A stretch of 64,000 bases of DNA from Agrobacterium tumefaciens (lineage in GTDB: Bacteria; Pseudomonadota; Alphaproteobacteria; Rhizobiales; Rhizobiaceae). Location of the stretch: assembly GCF_009649785.1 (NCBI RefSeq), contig NZ_WJOK01000009.1, positions 1-64,000 on the forward strand, read 5' to 3'. This document shows, in pieces, positions 38,717 to 46,890 of this stretch. The position numbers and the translations under genes were made by a program. The notes beneath the pieces were generated by a model, which was given only the letters and a program-made list of their open reading frames with translations, ran no database searches and had not been told where the DNA came from. Numbering within the stretch: the first letter of the stretch is position 1; every line of letters starts with the position of its first letter.

Positions 38717-40273
38717 ATGTTACCGCCTGTACCGAAAATTCCGGCAGCCGATGCCGCCTATGGAGCCGCAGCCTCGCAGACGCAGCGCGGGGAGCCGAAG
38801 GAGGCCGTGCAGCCGCAGGCAAGCAATCTTGCTCCCGACAATGGCAGCAGTCTTTTCGCCAAAGCCGCAGTCACCTCTCTCGCCAGCGAATATCAGCTTT
38901 CCCGCAGCACCGCCGTTCTGGCGGAGGCGCTTGGCAAGCTGATGAACCTCCCAAGACGCGACGGCGAAGCCATTCAAACCTATGTGATGCGTCTGACGGA
39001 TGCGCTGCGCGCCCTGCCCGCACCGCAGCGCCTGGCGCTGGAACAACAGGTCAGCAAAGTCCTGCAGGGGTTGAGCCTTTCGATGCTCGCAGAAATCCTG
39101 AAACAGCCAACCGGGCCGGATGCCGCAAGGCTTGCGCTGCTGATCGAACTTTCCCGCTACAAGGGAACGGATCTTGCGGCGAAGGCGGTGGTGTCCTCTT
39201 ATCAGCAGAACAATTCGGCCAATCCGGTGACCGCGCAGCCAGTGCAAGCGAGACAGCAGAACGGCCCGAGCCAGAGTGCTGACGGCCGCCCAAACCCGGC
39301 AACGACCACCACAACAACAGCACAACCGGCAACCGCCGCCGCGCCCGGCCGGCTGTTGCCTATGCTCATCGGCCCGCTTGCCCAAAGCGCCGCCGCAATA
39401 AAAGCCATGGTTGCGGCGCAGGCAGCGCCGCAAGGCCCGCAGGCCAATCTTCCCGCCCCACCTGCCGACATGTCCGACTCTCCGCACGATTCGGCAAAAC
39501 CGGAAGGGAAAGCCGCCGAAAGCACCGTACGCTCGCCTCAGCCGCAAACGGGCAGCACAACAAAAGAAGCTTCGACAGATGCCCGCCCGGCAAATCCGCC
39601 ACGGGCTGAGAACGCCGAGATGCGCCCTGCACTTCAGCATCGGGACACGATGAAGCTGGAGCCGAGGGAAATCCGCACTACCTTGAACCCGCCATCCGGC
39701 CAGTCCACGGCTGGCGCCAAGGATATGGAAAACCTGCTCCTTGCTGCAGTGGCCGGCAAACTTCCCGCCAAGGCCACCACCGCTGCCCAGCTTTCCGCCA
39801 CGCCACCGGGCGCCGTACCGCAACCACTCGAAGAGCAGCCTGCCGAAAAAACTGCCCTCGCAGCGCCCATCCACCCGACCGGGGAGGAAACGGAGACGAT
39901 TACCAACCGGCCAGAAGCCCAGCCCATGCCCCGCGCCGCTCTCGACCCGGAAGCAAGAATGGCGATGCTGGAACAAACGGCCTCGCAATCGCTGATCGCT
40001 GCAGCTCTGGCAAAAGACGGCACGCCGTTACCGCTCGTCGCATACCCACCGGCGGAAGAGGACCACGAATCGGAAACGCCGCATCGCGGGCGTGGTCCAT
40101 TTTCCGAGGATGAAGCGAATGGCGAGGCGGAGGGCGAAAATCCCGACGGTCAAGACGAGATGGAAGAGCGGGTGGCCGCCAATGACGAGATTGGGGATGG
40201 GGAAAATCCGCGGACAGCGGCTTTCGACGACAGTGCGGAAAATTATTACCTCAAGATGAGTGGCATGCACTGA
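38717..40273 (+). CDS. Orphan Ala/Pro-rich protein, 518 aa
   Basis: The N-terminal 170 residues look folded and helical (YQLSRSTAVLAEALGKLMNLPRRDGEAIQTYVMRLTDALRALPAPQ), followed by about 260 residues of low-complexity Ala, Pro, Thr and Gln sequence. A more conserved-looking acidic end finishes in FDDSAENYYLKMSGMH. Layout recalls FliK-like or other linker-rich secreted or scaffold proteins, but no FliK C-terminal domain is evident and no flagellar gene is near. The segment GE-x5-Y-x2-RL-x-DALR resembles FAQRLQDALTL in the 410-residue neighbour. Function unknown; the three orphans may be a system. Confidence 0.7.
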   Translation: MLPPVPKIPAADAAYGAAASQTQRGEPKEAVQPQASNLAPDNGSSLFAKAAVTSLASEYQLSRSTAVLAEALGKLMNLPRRDGEAIQTYVMRLTDALRALPAPQRLALEQQVSKVLQGLSLSMLAEILKQPTGPDAARLALLIELSRYKGTDLAAKAVVSSYQQNNSANPVTAQPVQARQQNGPSQSADGRPNPATTTTTTAQPATAAAPGRLLPMLIGPLAQSAAAIKAMVAAQAAPQGPQANLPAPPADMSDSPHDSAKPEGKAAESTVRSPQPQTGSTTKEASTDARPANPPRAENAEMRPALQHRDTMKLEPREIRTTLNPPSGQSTAGAKDMENLLLAAVAGKLPAKATTAAQLSATPPGAVPQPLEEQPAEKTALAAPIHPTGEETETITNRPEAQPMPRAALDPEARMAMLEQTASQSLIAAALAKDGTPLPLVAYPPAEEDHESETPHRGRGPFSEDEANGEAEGENPDGQDEMEERVAANDEIGDGENPRTAAFDDSAENYYLKMSGMH

Positions 40274-40317
40274 ATTCCGCGCCGCCCATTGGCCTGTGCC
40301 ACGAACACTGTAGCCAA

Positions 40318-40348
40318 CAAAAAACCCGCCGGAAAATTCCGGCGGGTT
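40318..40348 (-). terminator. Terminator of rpsA (minus strand)
   Basis: AACCCGCCGGAA (40323-40334) pairs with TTCCGGCGGGTT (40337-40348). Read on the minus strand the stem is followed by a T-run. It lies 26 bases beyond the rpsA stop, between that gene and the convergent 518-residue orphan. Confidence 0.85.
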
Positions 40349-40373
40349 CTTTATATCAAACGATCTCTAGCGA

Positions 40374-42074
40374 TTATTCGCTGCGGTTCTTCAGAGCCGC
40401 ACCGAGGATGTCGCCGAGCGAAGCGCCAGAGTCGGACGAACCGAACTGTGCGACGGCTTCCTTCTCTTCAGCGATTTCCAGAGCCTTGATCGAAAGCATG
40501 ACCTTGCGGTCCTTCTTCGAGAAGTTGACGACGCGAGCGTCGAAAACCTGGCCAACTGCGAAACGCTCCGGACGCTGATCGTCACGATCGCGTGCGAGGT
40601 CGTTGCGGCGGATGAAGGAGGTGATGTCCTCGTGGTTGACGAGCTTCACTTCCACGCCACCGTCGTTAACGGCGATGACTTCGCACGAAACGACTGCGTT
40701 CTTGCGCAGGTCGCCGGACGTTGCGGCTTCACCGACAGCATCCTTGCCGAGCTGCTTGATGCCGAGCGAGATGCGTTCCTTCTCGACGTCAACATCGAGA
40801 ACGACGGCCTTGACCACGTCACCCTTGTTGAACTCTTCGATGACCTGTTCGCCCGGACGGTTCCAGTCGAGATCCGACAGGTGAACCATGCCGTCGACAT
40901 CGCCTTCGAGGCCGATGAACAGGCCGAATTCGGTCTTGTTCTTGACTTCGCCTTCGACTTCAGTGCCGGCCGGATGGCTGAAGGCAAATGCCTGCCACGG
41001 GTTTTCCAGCGTCTGCTTGAGGCCGAGCGAGATACGGCGCTTGGACGGATCGACTTCGAGAACGACAACGTCAACTTCCTGGCTCGTGGACAGGATCTTG
41101 CCGGGATGTACGTTCTTCTTGGTCCAGGACATTTCGGAAATGTGGATCAGGCCTTCGATGCCCGGCTCCAGCTCTACGAATGCACCGTAGTCGGTGATGT
41201 TCGTGACCGTACCGGAGATCTTCTTGCCAACCGGGTACTTGGCGGAGATGCCATCCCACGGATCGGACTCGAGCTGCTTCATGCCGAGCGAGATACGGTG
41301 GGTTTCCTGGTTGATGCGGATGATCTGAACCTTGACCTGCTGGCCAATGTTGAGGATTTCCGAAGGATGGTTGACGCGGCGCCATGCCATGTCGGTAACG
41401 TGCAGCAGGCCGTCGATGCCGCCGAGGTCAACGAACGCACCGTAATCGGTGATGTTCTTGACGACGCCGTCAACAACCTGGCCTTCTTCGAGGTTCTGAA
41501 CGATTTCAGAACGCTGCTCGGCGCGGGACTCTTCGAGAACCGTGCGGCGCGAGACAACGATGTTGCCGCGACGCTTGTCCATCTTGAGGATTTCGAAGGG
41601 CTGCGGGTTGTGCATCAGCGGGGTAACGTCGCGGATCGGACGGATGTCGACCTGCGAACGCGGAAGGAAGGCAACGGCGCCGTCCAGATCGACGGTGAAA
41701 CCACCCTTGACCTGGTTGAAGATAACGCCTTCGACGCGCTCGCCAGCTTCGAACTTGGCTTCGAGCTTGACCCAGCTTTCTTCGCGGCGAGCCTTCTCGC
41801 GCGACAGAACGGCTTCGCCGAGTGCGTTTTCGATGCGCTCGACGTAAACTTCGACTTCGTCGCCGACCTTCAGCGTGCCGTCCTTGGACTTCGCGCCGAA
41901 TTCCTTCAACGGTACGCGGCCTTCAACCTTGAGGCCAACGTCGACGATGGCAACGTCCTTCTCGATTGCCGTCACGATACCCTTGGCAACATAGCCTTCG
42001 GCAAGATCGTTAGAGGCAAAGGATTCTTCGAGAAGCGCTGCGAAATCTTCGCGCGTGGGGGTAGATACTGACAT
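40374..42074 (-). CDS. rpsA: 30S ribosomal protein S1
   Basis: A 566-residue protein with six S1 RNA-binding repeats. Repeated blocks include GIVTAIEKDVAIVDVGLKVEGRVPLKEF, GVVKNITDYGAFVDLGGIDGLLHVTDMAW, GTVTNITDYGAFVELEPGIEGLIHISEMSW and GEVKNKTEFGLFIGLEGDVDGMVHLSDLDW. It binds mRNA and helps it onto the 30S subunit. CAGGAG lies 6 bases before the ATG at 42074, so the upstream in-frame ATG is not used. cmk lies upstream on the same strand, the conserved cmk-rpsA order seen in many proteobacteria. Start and length are normal. Confidence 0.97.
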   Translation of the reverse strand: MSVSTPTREDFAALLEESFASNDLAEGYVAKGIVTAIEKDVAIVDVGLKVEGRVPLKEFGAKSKDGTLKVGDEVEVYVERIENALGEAVLSREKARREESWVKLEAKFEAGERVEGVIFNQVKGGFTVDLDGAVAFLPRSQVDIRPIRDVTPLMHNPQPFEILKMDKRRGNIVVSRRTVLEESRAEQRSEIVQNLEEGQVVDGVVKNITDYGAFVDLGGIDGLLHVTDMAWRRVNHPSEILNIGQQVKVQIIRINQETHRISLGMKQLESDPWDGISAKYPVGKKISGTVTNITDYGAFVELEPGIEGLIHISEMSWTKKNVHPGKILSTSQEVDVVVLEVDPSKRRISLGLKQTLENPWQAFAFSHPAGTEVEGEVKNKTEFGLFIGLEGDVDGMVHLSDLDWNRPGEQVIEEFNKGDVVKAVVLDVDVEKERISLGIKQLGKDAVGEAATSGDLRKNAVVSCEVIAVNDGGVEVKLVNHEDITSFIRRNDLARDRDDQRPERFAVGQVFDARVVNFSKKDRKVMLSIKALEIAEEKEAVAQFGSSDSGASLGDILGAALKNRSE

Positions 42075-42223
42075 GAAATCTCCTGATTGCATCCGCGCGA
42101 GAGCGAATACAAAAGCGCCGGTGGGCTAGCGTTGTTGATACCCGAACCCATGCCCGCCTTTTCAAAAGGCTTCCCGGCGCAAGGACATGTCTTCAGGCAA
42201 TTCCGGACTAAACGCGGACCGAT

Positions 42224-42877
42224 TCAAGCGGTTCCGCGAAAAACCTGTTTCTTCAGGGCGGCGTCGATAATCATCCGCGCGGCCTGAAACGCCGCCTCTA
42301 TACTCATTTCCGACGTATCTAGCAAGTGCGCGTCTTCAGCCGGTTTCAACGGGCTGTCGGCTCGGCCCATGTCGCGCTCGTCGCGTTTCTTCACCTCGGC
42401 GAAAATGGCGTCGTAGTCTGCAACGCTGCCGTTGGCGACAATTTCATCATAACGCCTGCGCGCCCGCACGTCCGGCGAAGCGGTGACGTAGAGTTTCACC
42501 GGCGCATCAGGGCACACCACCGTGCCGATGTCGCGGCCATCCAGAACCGTGCCCGGTTCCTTTGCCGCAAACCGCTGCTGCGCTGTCACGAGCGCGCGCC
42601 TCACCGGCGTCATCACCGCAATCCTGGACGCCGCCTCGCCGATATCGTGCCTTGAAAGCACCGCGCGGTCGAGGCCGGCAAGGTCGAGTTGCAGCGCCAC
42701 CTTTTCAGCGACTTTCTCGTCATCGAGCGACAGGCCGGCGTCAAGAAGTGCCTTGGCCGTGGCTCTGTAGGTCAGCCCGGTGTCGAGATGATGGAAACCA
42801 TAGGTCTCCGCAATCTTGCGTGACAAGGTCCCTTTGCCCGCCGCAGCTGGCCCATCTATGGCAATCGTAAAGGTCAT
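42224..42877 (-). CDS. cmk: (d)CMP kinase
   Basis: A 217-residue nucleoside-monophosphate kinase. The P-loop is [18 protein letters not shown] near residue 6, with [17 protein letters not shown] for nucleotide binding and [24 protein letters not shown] for the CMP site and core. It phosphorylates CMP and dCMP for nucleic acid synthesis. The ATG at 42877 gives the canonical family N-terminus [10 protein letters not shown]; longer open frame upstream is unlikely. Its ribosome site is weak, and an ATG pair 24-27 bases earlier is possible. It precedes rpsA by 150 bases. Confidence 0.94.
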   Translation of the reverse strand: MTFTIAIDGPAAAGKGTLSRKIAETYGFHHLDTGLTYRATAKALLDAGLSLDDEKVAEKVALQLDLAGLDRAVLSRHDIGEAASRIAVMTPVRRALVTAQQRFAAKEPGTVLDGRDIGTVVCPDAPVKLYVTASPDVRARRRYDEIVANGSVADYDAIFAEVKKRDERDMGRADSPLKPAEDAHLLDTSEMSIEAAFQAARMIIDAALKKQVFRGTA

Positions 42878-43102
42878 GAAGCTTTCTGCCTGTGCGTCCA
42901 TCATTAATACAGTAGAGTGCGTCGGCCTCCAATCTTTATGAGCAGCCTGACATACAAGTCGCATCATGGGAGGGCGGCCTCCAAAGTTTGTCTTTGACAC
43001 GAAAGACCGCAACGATTAAGGGGACCGGCTAGAAATTTTACCGTCTATGCCGGTTTTACGGCGTACACACCGAAACTCATTCGACAATTTGAGGCTTAGA
43101 CA

Positions 43103-43492
43103 GTGGCAAAAGCGGACCTTGGTACCAAGCGCACAGACCCCGATACCGGCAAGAAGTTCTACGATCTGAACCGCGACCCGGTCGTTTCTCCCTATAGCGG
43201 CAAGTCCTGGCCGCTCTCTTTCTTTGAAGAAAGCACCGCTCAGGCAAAGCTCGAGCAGGCTGAAGAAGAAGAAGTCGCGGAAGTCGATGCCGAAAACACG
43301 GAAGTCGAACTCGTATCGCTGGAAGACGCCGACGGCGACAACAGCGGCGACGATATCCCGGACCTGGGCGACGATGACGACGACGTGGAAATCGGCGACG
43401 ACGACGACACCTTCCTTGAAGCCGACGAAGACGACGATGACGACGACATGTCCGGCATCATCGGCGTACCGGGCGACGACGAAGAAGCTTGA
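43103..43492 (+). CDS. TIGR02300 family protein (acidic, function unknown)
   Basis: A 129-residue protein that starts MAKADLGTKRTDPDTGKKFYDLNRDP and has PVVSPYSGKSWPLSFF, then ends in a very acidic tail of Asp and Glu runs. The N-terminal region is the alphaproteobacterial TIGR02300 signature; related FYDLN-acid proteins often have a zinc-like Cys pair, not seen here. GTG start with GAGG at about 8 bases. It lies divergent from cmk and upstream of a tRNA gene, a conserved alphaproteobacterial arrangement. No known biochemical role. Confidence 0.88.
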   Translation: MAKADLGTKRTDPDTGKKFYDLNRDPVVSPYSGKSWPLSFFEESTAQAKLEQAEEEEVAEVDAENTEVELVSLEDADGDNSGDDIPDLGDDDDDVEIGDDDDTFLEADEDDDDDDMSGIIGVPGDDEEA

Positions 43493-43507
43493 TCTTATTG
43501 GATAAAC

Positions 43508-43545
43508 CAGCCCGGCGACAAAAAAATGAAGCCGGGCTGTTTTTT
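43508..43545 (+). terminator. Intrinsic terminator after the TIGR02300 gene
   Basis: CAGCCCGGC (43508-43516) pairs with GCCGGGCTG (43531-43539) and is followed by six T residues. The loop is 14 bases and A-rich. Confidence 0.87.
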
Positions 43546-43644
43546 GTGCTTGCACTCTTCGATTAGCCGAAGTAGTAAGCCGCCACCGAACGGAACAACA
43601 GCCGCTTCGGTTCCCGGAACCGGACGAAATGCCGGAACCCTTAT

Positions 43645-43720
<76 letters not shown>

Positions 43721-43791
43721 AACCTTCTAAAATACAAATTTCTATCGTCCAGCACGGGCGTTCGTGCGGCATTGTCTGTTCTTCGCGTTGA

Positions 43792-44304
43792 CTATTGCAA
43801 GAGCGCCCGCACATCCTGCCCGTTGATCCGACATTCCACCGACGGAACGCCGCCGCCTTCTTCCAGCACCCGGCATTCCAGATATTTGCCGCGCAGGCGG
43901 TTCTCCAGCGCCTTGAAGGCGTTCAGGCCGCAGGCATAACGGCGGCCGTCAGGTCCGGCGCAAACCCGGTTGCGGTCGATGTCTTCCACGCCGGCGAGGC
44001 GGAACTCCTGTCCTTTGAAGGTGAAGCGATTGTTGGACGCAACGCGCAGGCGCTGATCCGCATATATTTTCAGGGGGTATGGATCGGGCGGGGTCGGAAT
44101 ACGCTCATAATTCTGATGGCGGGGATCGACCCTGACCGGAGAGGTCGTCCACAGCGTTTCCGTGTTTGCGGAGAGGCCAGTCGCTGGATATGCCGCCTCG
44201 CCATTCATGAGCGAGGCGATGCGGATGCCGGCTATACCAAGCCCCGTGACCAGCACGATCTGAAACAGCAAAATGAAAACCTGCCGAACCATGTCACCGC
44301 ACAT
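43792..44304 (-). CDS. SNase-like (thermonuclease-homologue) membrane-anchored protein
   Basis: A protein of about 170 residues with one N-terminal membrane helix (VFILLFQIVLVTGLGIAGIRIASLM), a proline-rich linker and a C-terminal region. RFTFKGQEFRLAGVEDIDRNRVCAGPDGRRYACGLNAFKALENRLRGKYLECRV resembles the OB-fold of staphylococcal-nuclease-like proteins. The order LAGVEDI...G....A..L...L.G..L.C fits, though I cannot confirm the catalytic Arg and Glu. The start is uncertain (ATG at 44304, with ATG at 44292 and TTG at 44319 as options). The cysteines suggest a periplasmic, disulfide-bonded domain. Function unknown. Confidence 0.55.
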   Translation of the reverse strand: MCGDMVRQVFILLFQIVLVTGLGIAGIRIASLMNGEAAYPATGLSANTETLWTTSPVRVDPRHQNYERIPTPPDPYPLKIYADQRLRVASNNRFTFKGQEFRLAGVEDIDRNRVCAGPDGRRYACGLNAFKALENRLRGKYLECRVLEEGGGVPSVECRINGQDVRALLQ

Positions 44305-44363
44305 CAAAACAATCGACAAGAAATAGATCGGCGTTTTTCAAGACAGACCGAACGCGATAAATA

Positions 44364-44738
44364 TTACATCAATAAAATCTTGCGCGAGGTGATGTCTCGC
44401 ACCGTGCCCATCGCCATGATTGGAATGCGGTCACCATCAAGGATAACCCTGCCCGTTGTCCGCAGCCAGCGAAAATCGCCGGATTTGAGTTCGATGCGGT
44501 ATTGCTGATCATAGAACACGCCGTTCGTCAGCGAGTTGTAAACCGCCTTGGCCACGCGCGCGCGCGAGCCGCTTTCGATCTGATCTATGAAATCCTCCAC
44601 GGGAATGCCGCGGGCGGCTTTCTCTTCGGAAAATTCGCGCAGGCGAGCCGCCACAGCATCCAGATAAACCAGATTCTGTCCCACGTTCCAGGTGTAATAA
44701 CCCACAAGTGTTTCTTCGAGATATATATCCTCTAACAT
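44364..44738 (-). CDS. Single PAS-domain protein, 124 aa
   Basis: A lone PAS fold with no output domain. Recognisable are LVGYYTWNVGQNLVYLDAVAARL, the PAS core FIDQIESGSRARVAKAV and the C-terminal PAC-like YRIELKSGDFRWLRTTGRVILDGDRIPIMAMGTVRDIT. GAAGGCC precedes the ATG. It may be a sensor partner for another protein or a remnant of a larger signalling protein; no kinase or GGDEF neighbour is present. It lies upstream of the SNase-like gene on the same strand. Confidence 0.78.
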   Translation of the reverse strand: MLEDIYLEETLVGYYTWNVGQNLVYLDAVAARLREFSEEKAARGIPVEDFIDQIESGSRARVAKAVYNSLTNGVFYDQQYRIELKSGDFRWLRTTGRVILDGDRIPIMAMGTVRDITSRKILLM

Positions 44739-44946
44739 CGGCCTTCTACATTATGGATGCTTTTGACGCGGGTCTTAACATAAAGGACGATACGCGACTA
44801 ACCACAAGCACTTATTCTTTTGTCTGATCGCTACGTAAAGTTTTACATGCGCGGCGGCATCCGCGTTTCCCCGCCCGCTTGTTGGCGAACAGGCATTCCT
44901 GTGCCAAAGAAGGTCGATACCGACGCCATCTACCAGAGGAGCCGCC

Positions 44947-45849
44947 GTGACCATAGGGCTTGCCCACGCCGAACTCATCGCCGTCGTCACCGCCATCACC
45001 ACGGACGAGCCGCGGGTAATGACCGTGCGGGCGGGCGCGGCACTTCCATCAGGGCCGTTTGAATTCGGACACAGGACGCTTCAGAGCGGGTTGAGAGAGT
45101 GGATACACGAACAGACACATCATCCCGTCGGCTATCTCGAACAACTCTACACCTTCGCCGACCGGGACCGCAACAATGACATTCTTGGCGGAAGAACCAT
45201 ATCGATCGGTTATCTCGGGCTGGTTCGCGAACAGGAGCCGCCCGGCAATGGCCGCCCTATCTGGCATGGCTGGTACGAGTATTTTCCTTGGGAAGACCAT
45301 CGGCAGGGCCGGCCGGCGGTTCTGGACACAATCATCGAGAAGCTGCGCTGCTGGGCGGATTCCGACCCTGCCTGCAAAGGCCAGCGCCATTTACGCGCCG
45401 ACTTCACCTTCGGCCTTGATGGCGGCGGCTGGAACGAGGAACTGACACTTCAGCGCTACGAATTGCTCTATGAGGCCGGACTGGTCGAAGAAGCCCAGAG
45501 TGAGCCTCGGATCAATTTCGGCAGACCGATGTTTGCCGATCACCGTCGCATTCTTGCCACCGGCATCGCGCGCCTCCGGGCTAAGATTAAATACCGGCCT
45601 GTAGTTTTCGAACTGATGGCCGACGCTTTCACCCTGCTGCAATTGCAGCGCGCGGTGGAGGCGCTCGCCGGTCTGACGCTGCACAAGCAGAACTTCCGCC
45701 GGCTGATAGAACAGCAACAGCTGGTGGAAGAAACTGGCGACATGGCGACCGAAACCGGCGGACGCCCTGCAAAGCTCTTCCGATTCCGCCAGACCGTTGT
45801 GGATGAACGCGCCCTTTCCGGAACCAAACTGCCACTCTCCCGCAATTGA
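44947..45849 (+). CDS. nadQ: NadQ-like transcriptional regulator (degenerate Nudix + winged helix)
   Basis: A 300-residue protein with an N-terminal Nudix-like domain (residues about 1-180). The Nudix box is degraded: GHRTLQSGLREWIHEQTHHPVGYLEQLYTF lacks the REUXEEXGU glutamates, so hydrolysis is unlikely. The C-terminal domain (LTLHKQNFRRLIEQQQLVEETGDMATETGGRPAKLFRFRQ) is the winged-helix shared with NrtR regulators. In Rhizobiales, NadQ is a predicted repressor of nadABC, and here the gene directly precedes nadA with two matching palindromes between. GAGGAG lies 5 bases before the GTG start. Effector is presumably an NAD-related nucleotide. Confidence 0.85.
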   Translation: MTIGLAHAELIAVVTAITTDEPRVMTVRAGAALPSGPFEFGHRTLQSGLREWIHEQTHHPVGYLEQLYTFADRDRNNDILGGRTISIGYLGLVREQEPPGNGRPIWHGWYEYFPWEDHRQGRPAVLDTIIEKLRCWADSDPACKGQRHLRADFTFGLDGGGWNEELTLQRYELLYEAGLVEEAQSEPRINFGRPMFADHRRILATGIARLRAKIKYRPVVFELMADAFTLLQLQRAVEALAGLTLHKQNFRRLIEQQQLVEETGDMATETGGRPAKLFRFRQTVVDERALSGTKLPLSRN

Positions 45850-45850
45850 C

Positions 45851-45871
45851 ATATGCTCACAATGAGAATAT
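45851..45871. promoter_or_regulatory. NadQ-like operator 1
   Basis: ATATGCTC-ACAAT-GAGAATAT is an inverted repeat with one mismatch, 8-base arms and a 5-base gap. It starts two bases after the nadQ stop and shares the CTC-N5-GAG core with operator 2, whose centre is 34 bases away. Confidence 0.7.
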
Positions 45872-45885
45872 CTGTTTGCCGTAGA

Positions 45886-45904
45886 TATACTCAAATAGAG
45901 TATA
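45886..45904. promoter_or_regulatory. NadQ-like operator 2
   Basis: TATACTC-AAATA-GAGTATA is a perfect inverted repeat with 7-base arms. It ends 14 bases before the nadA GTG start, so bound regulator would block the promoter or the ribosome site. The paired site 34 bases upstream has the same core. Confidence 0.78.
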
Positions 45905-45918
45905 AATGGGAGAGTGCC

Positions 45919-46890
45919 GTGAACGAACAGATATCTGCCGCAAGCCTTTACGACCGCGTCAGCCGCGTCATTCCCAAGGCGGAATGGATGGGTTTTCAGG
46001 ATGATGTGGAGGCGATCCTCGATCTGAAGCGCAGGCGCAACGCCGTCATCCTCGCCCATAATTACCAGACGCCGGAAATCTTCCACGGCGTTGCCGATAT
46101 CGTTGGCGATAGCCTCGCCCTTGCGCGCAAGGCAATGGAAGTAGAAGCGGATGTGATCGTTCTCGCCGGCGTGCATTTCATGGCCGAGACGGCAAAGCTG
46201 CTCAATCCGGGAAAAACCGTGCTTATTCCGGATATGGCCGCCGGCTGCTCGCTCGCCGATTCCATCACGCCCGAAGACATCGCACTTCTGCGCAAGGCCT
46301 ATCCCGGCGTTCCTGTCGTCACTTACGTGAACACCTCGGCGGCGGTGAAGGCGGCTTCCGACATATGCTGCACCTCCGGCAATGCCCGCCAGGTGGTGGA
46401 ATCGCTCGGCGTGCCGCGCGTGCTGATGCTGCCGGACGAATATCTGGCGAAGAATGTGGCGCGGGAGACCAATGTCGAACTCATCGCATGGCGCGGCCAT
46501 TGCGAGGTGCATGAGCTTTTCACCGCCGACGACATCAGGGAATTGCGCGAAAGCCATCCCGGCATCACCGTTCTCGCGCATCCCGAATGTCCGCCCGATG
46601 TCGTCGAGGCCGCAGATTTTTCCGGCTCGACCGCTGTCATGTCGGATTACGTCGGCCGGGAAAGACCGGCCCGCGTGGTGCTTTTGACGGAATGCTCGAT
46701 GAGCGACAATGTCGCCGTGCATCATCCCGATGTCGAATTCATCCGCCCCTGCAACCTCTGCCCGCACATGAAGCGCATCACGCTCGGCAATATCCGCACA
46801 GCGCTTGAAGAAAACCGCCACGAGGTGACAATCGATCCGGCTGTTGCGGTCGCCGCCCGCCGCGCGGTGGAAAGGATGCTGGCGGTATGA
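45919..46890 (+). CDS. nadA: Quinolinate synthase
   Basis: A 323-residue [4Fe-4S] enzyme that condenses iminoaspartate with dihydroxyacetone phosphate to quinolinate. [30 protein letters not shown] at the N-terminus, [11 protein letters not shown] (first cluster Cys), [13 protein letters not shown] (second) and [18 protein letters not shown] (third) are the family blocks. GGGAGAG precedes the GTG at 45919; an ATG at 45906 is out of frame, and the longer in-frame start at 45853 would lie inside the operator. It overlaps nadB as ATGA. Confidence 0.94.
   Translation: MNEQISAASLYDRVSRVIPKAEWMGFQDDVEAILDLKRRRNAVILAHNYQTPEIFHGVADIVGDSLALARKAMEVEADVIVLAGVHFMAETAKLLNPGKTVLIPDMAAGCSLADSITPEDIALLRKAYPGVPVVTYVNTSAAVKAASDICCTSGNARQVVESLGVPRVLMLPDEYLAKNVARETNVELIAWRGHCEVHELFTADDIRELRESHPGITVLAHPECPPDVVEAADFSGSTAVMSDYVGRERPARVVLLTECSMSDNVAVHHPDVEFIRPCNLCPHMKRITLGNIRTALEENRHEVTIDPAVAVAARRAVERMLAV

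Noticed and set aside
39000-40273. 518-residue protein as a FliK hook-length regulator
   Set aside because: Low-complexity layout is similar but the conserved FliK C-terminal domain and flagellar neighbours are missing.
40632-42071. 479-residue open frame antisense to rpsA
   Set aside because: Mirror of the biased codon use of rpsA; no ribosome site or family features.
43240-43461. Serine-rich open frame opposite the TIGR02300 gene
   Set aside because: Serine runs are the antisense image of the Asp-rich tail.
45391-46821. 476-residue minus-strand open frame across nadQ and nadA
   Set aside because: Antisense to two well-supported genes and crossing their operator region.
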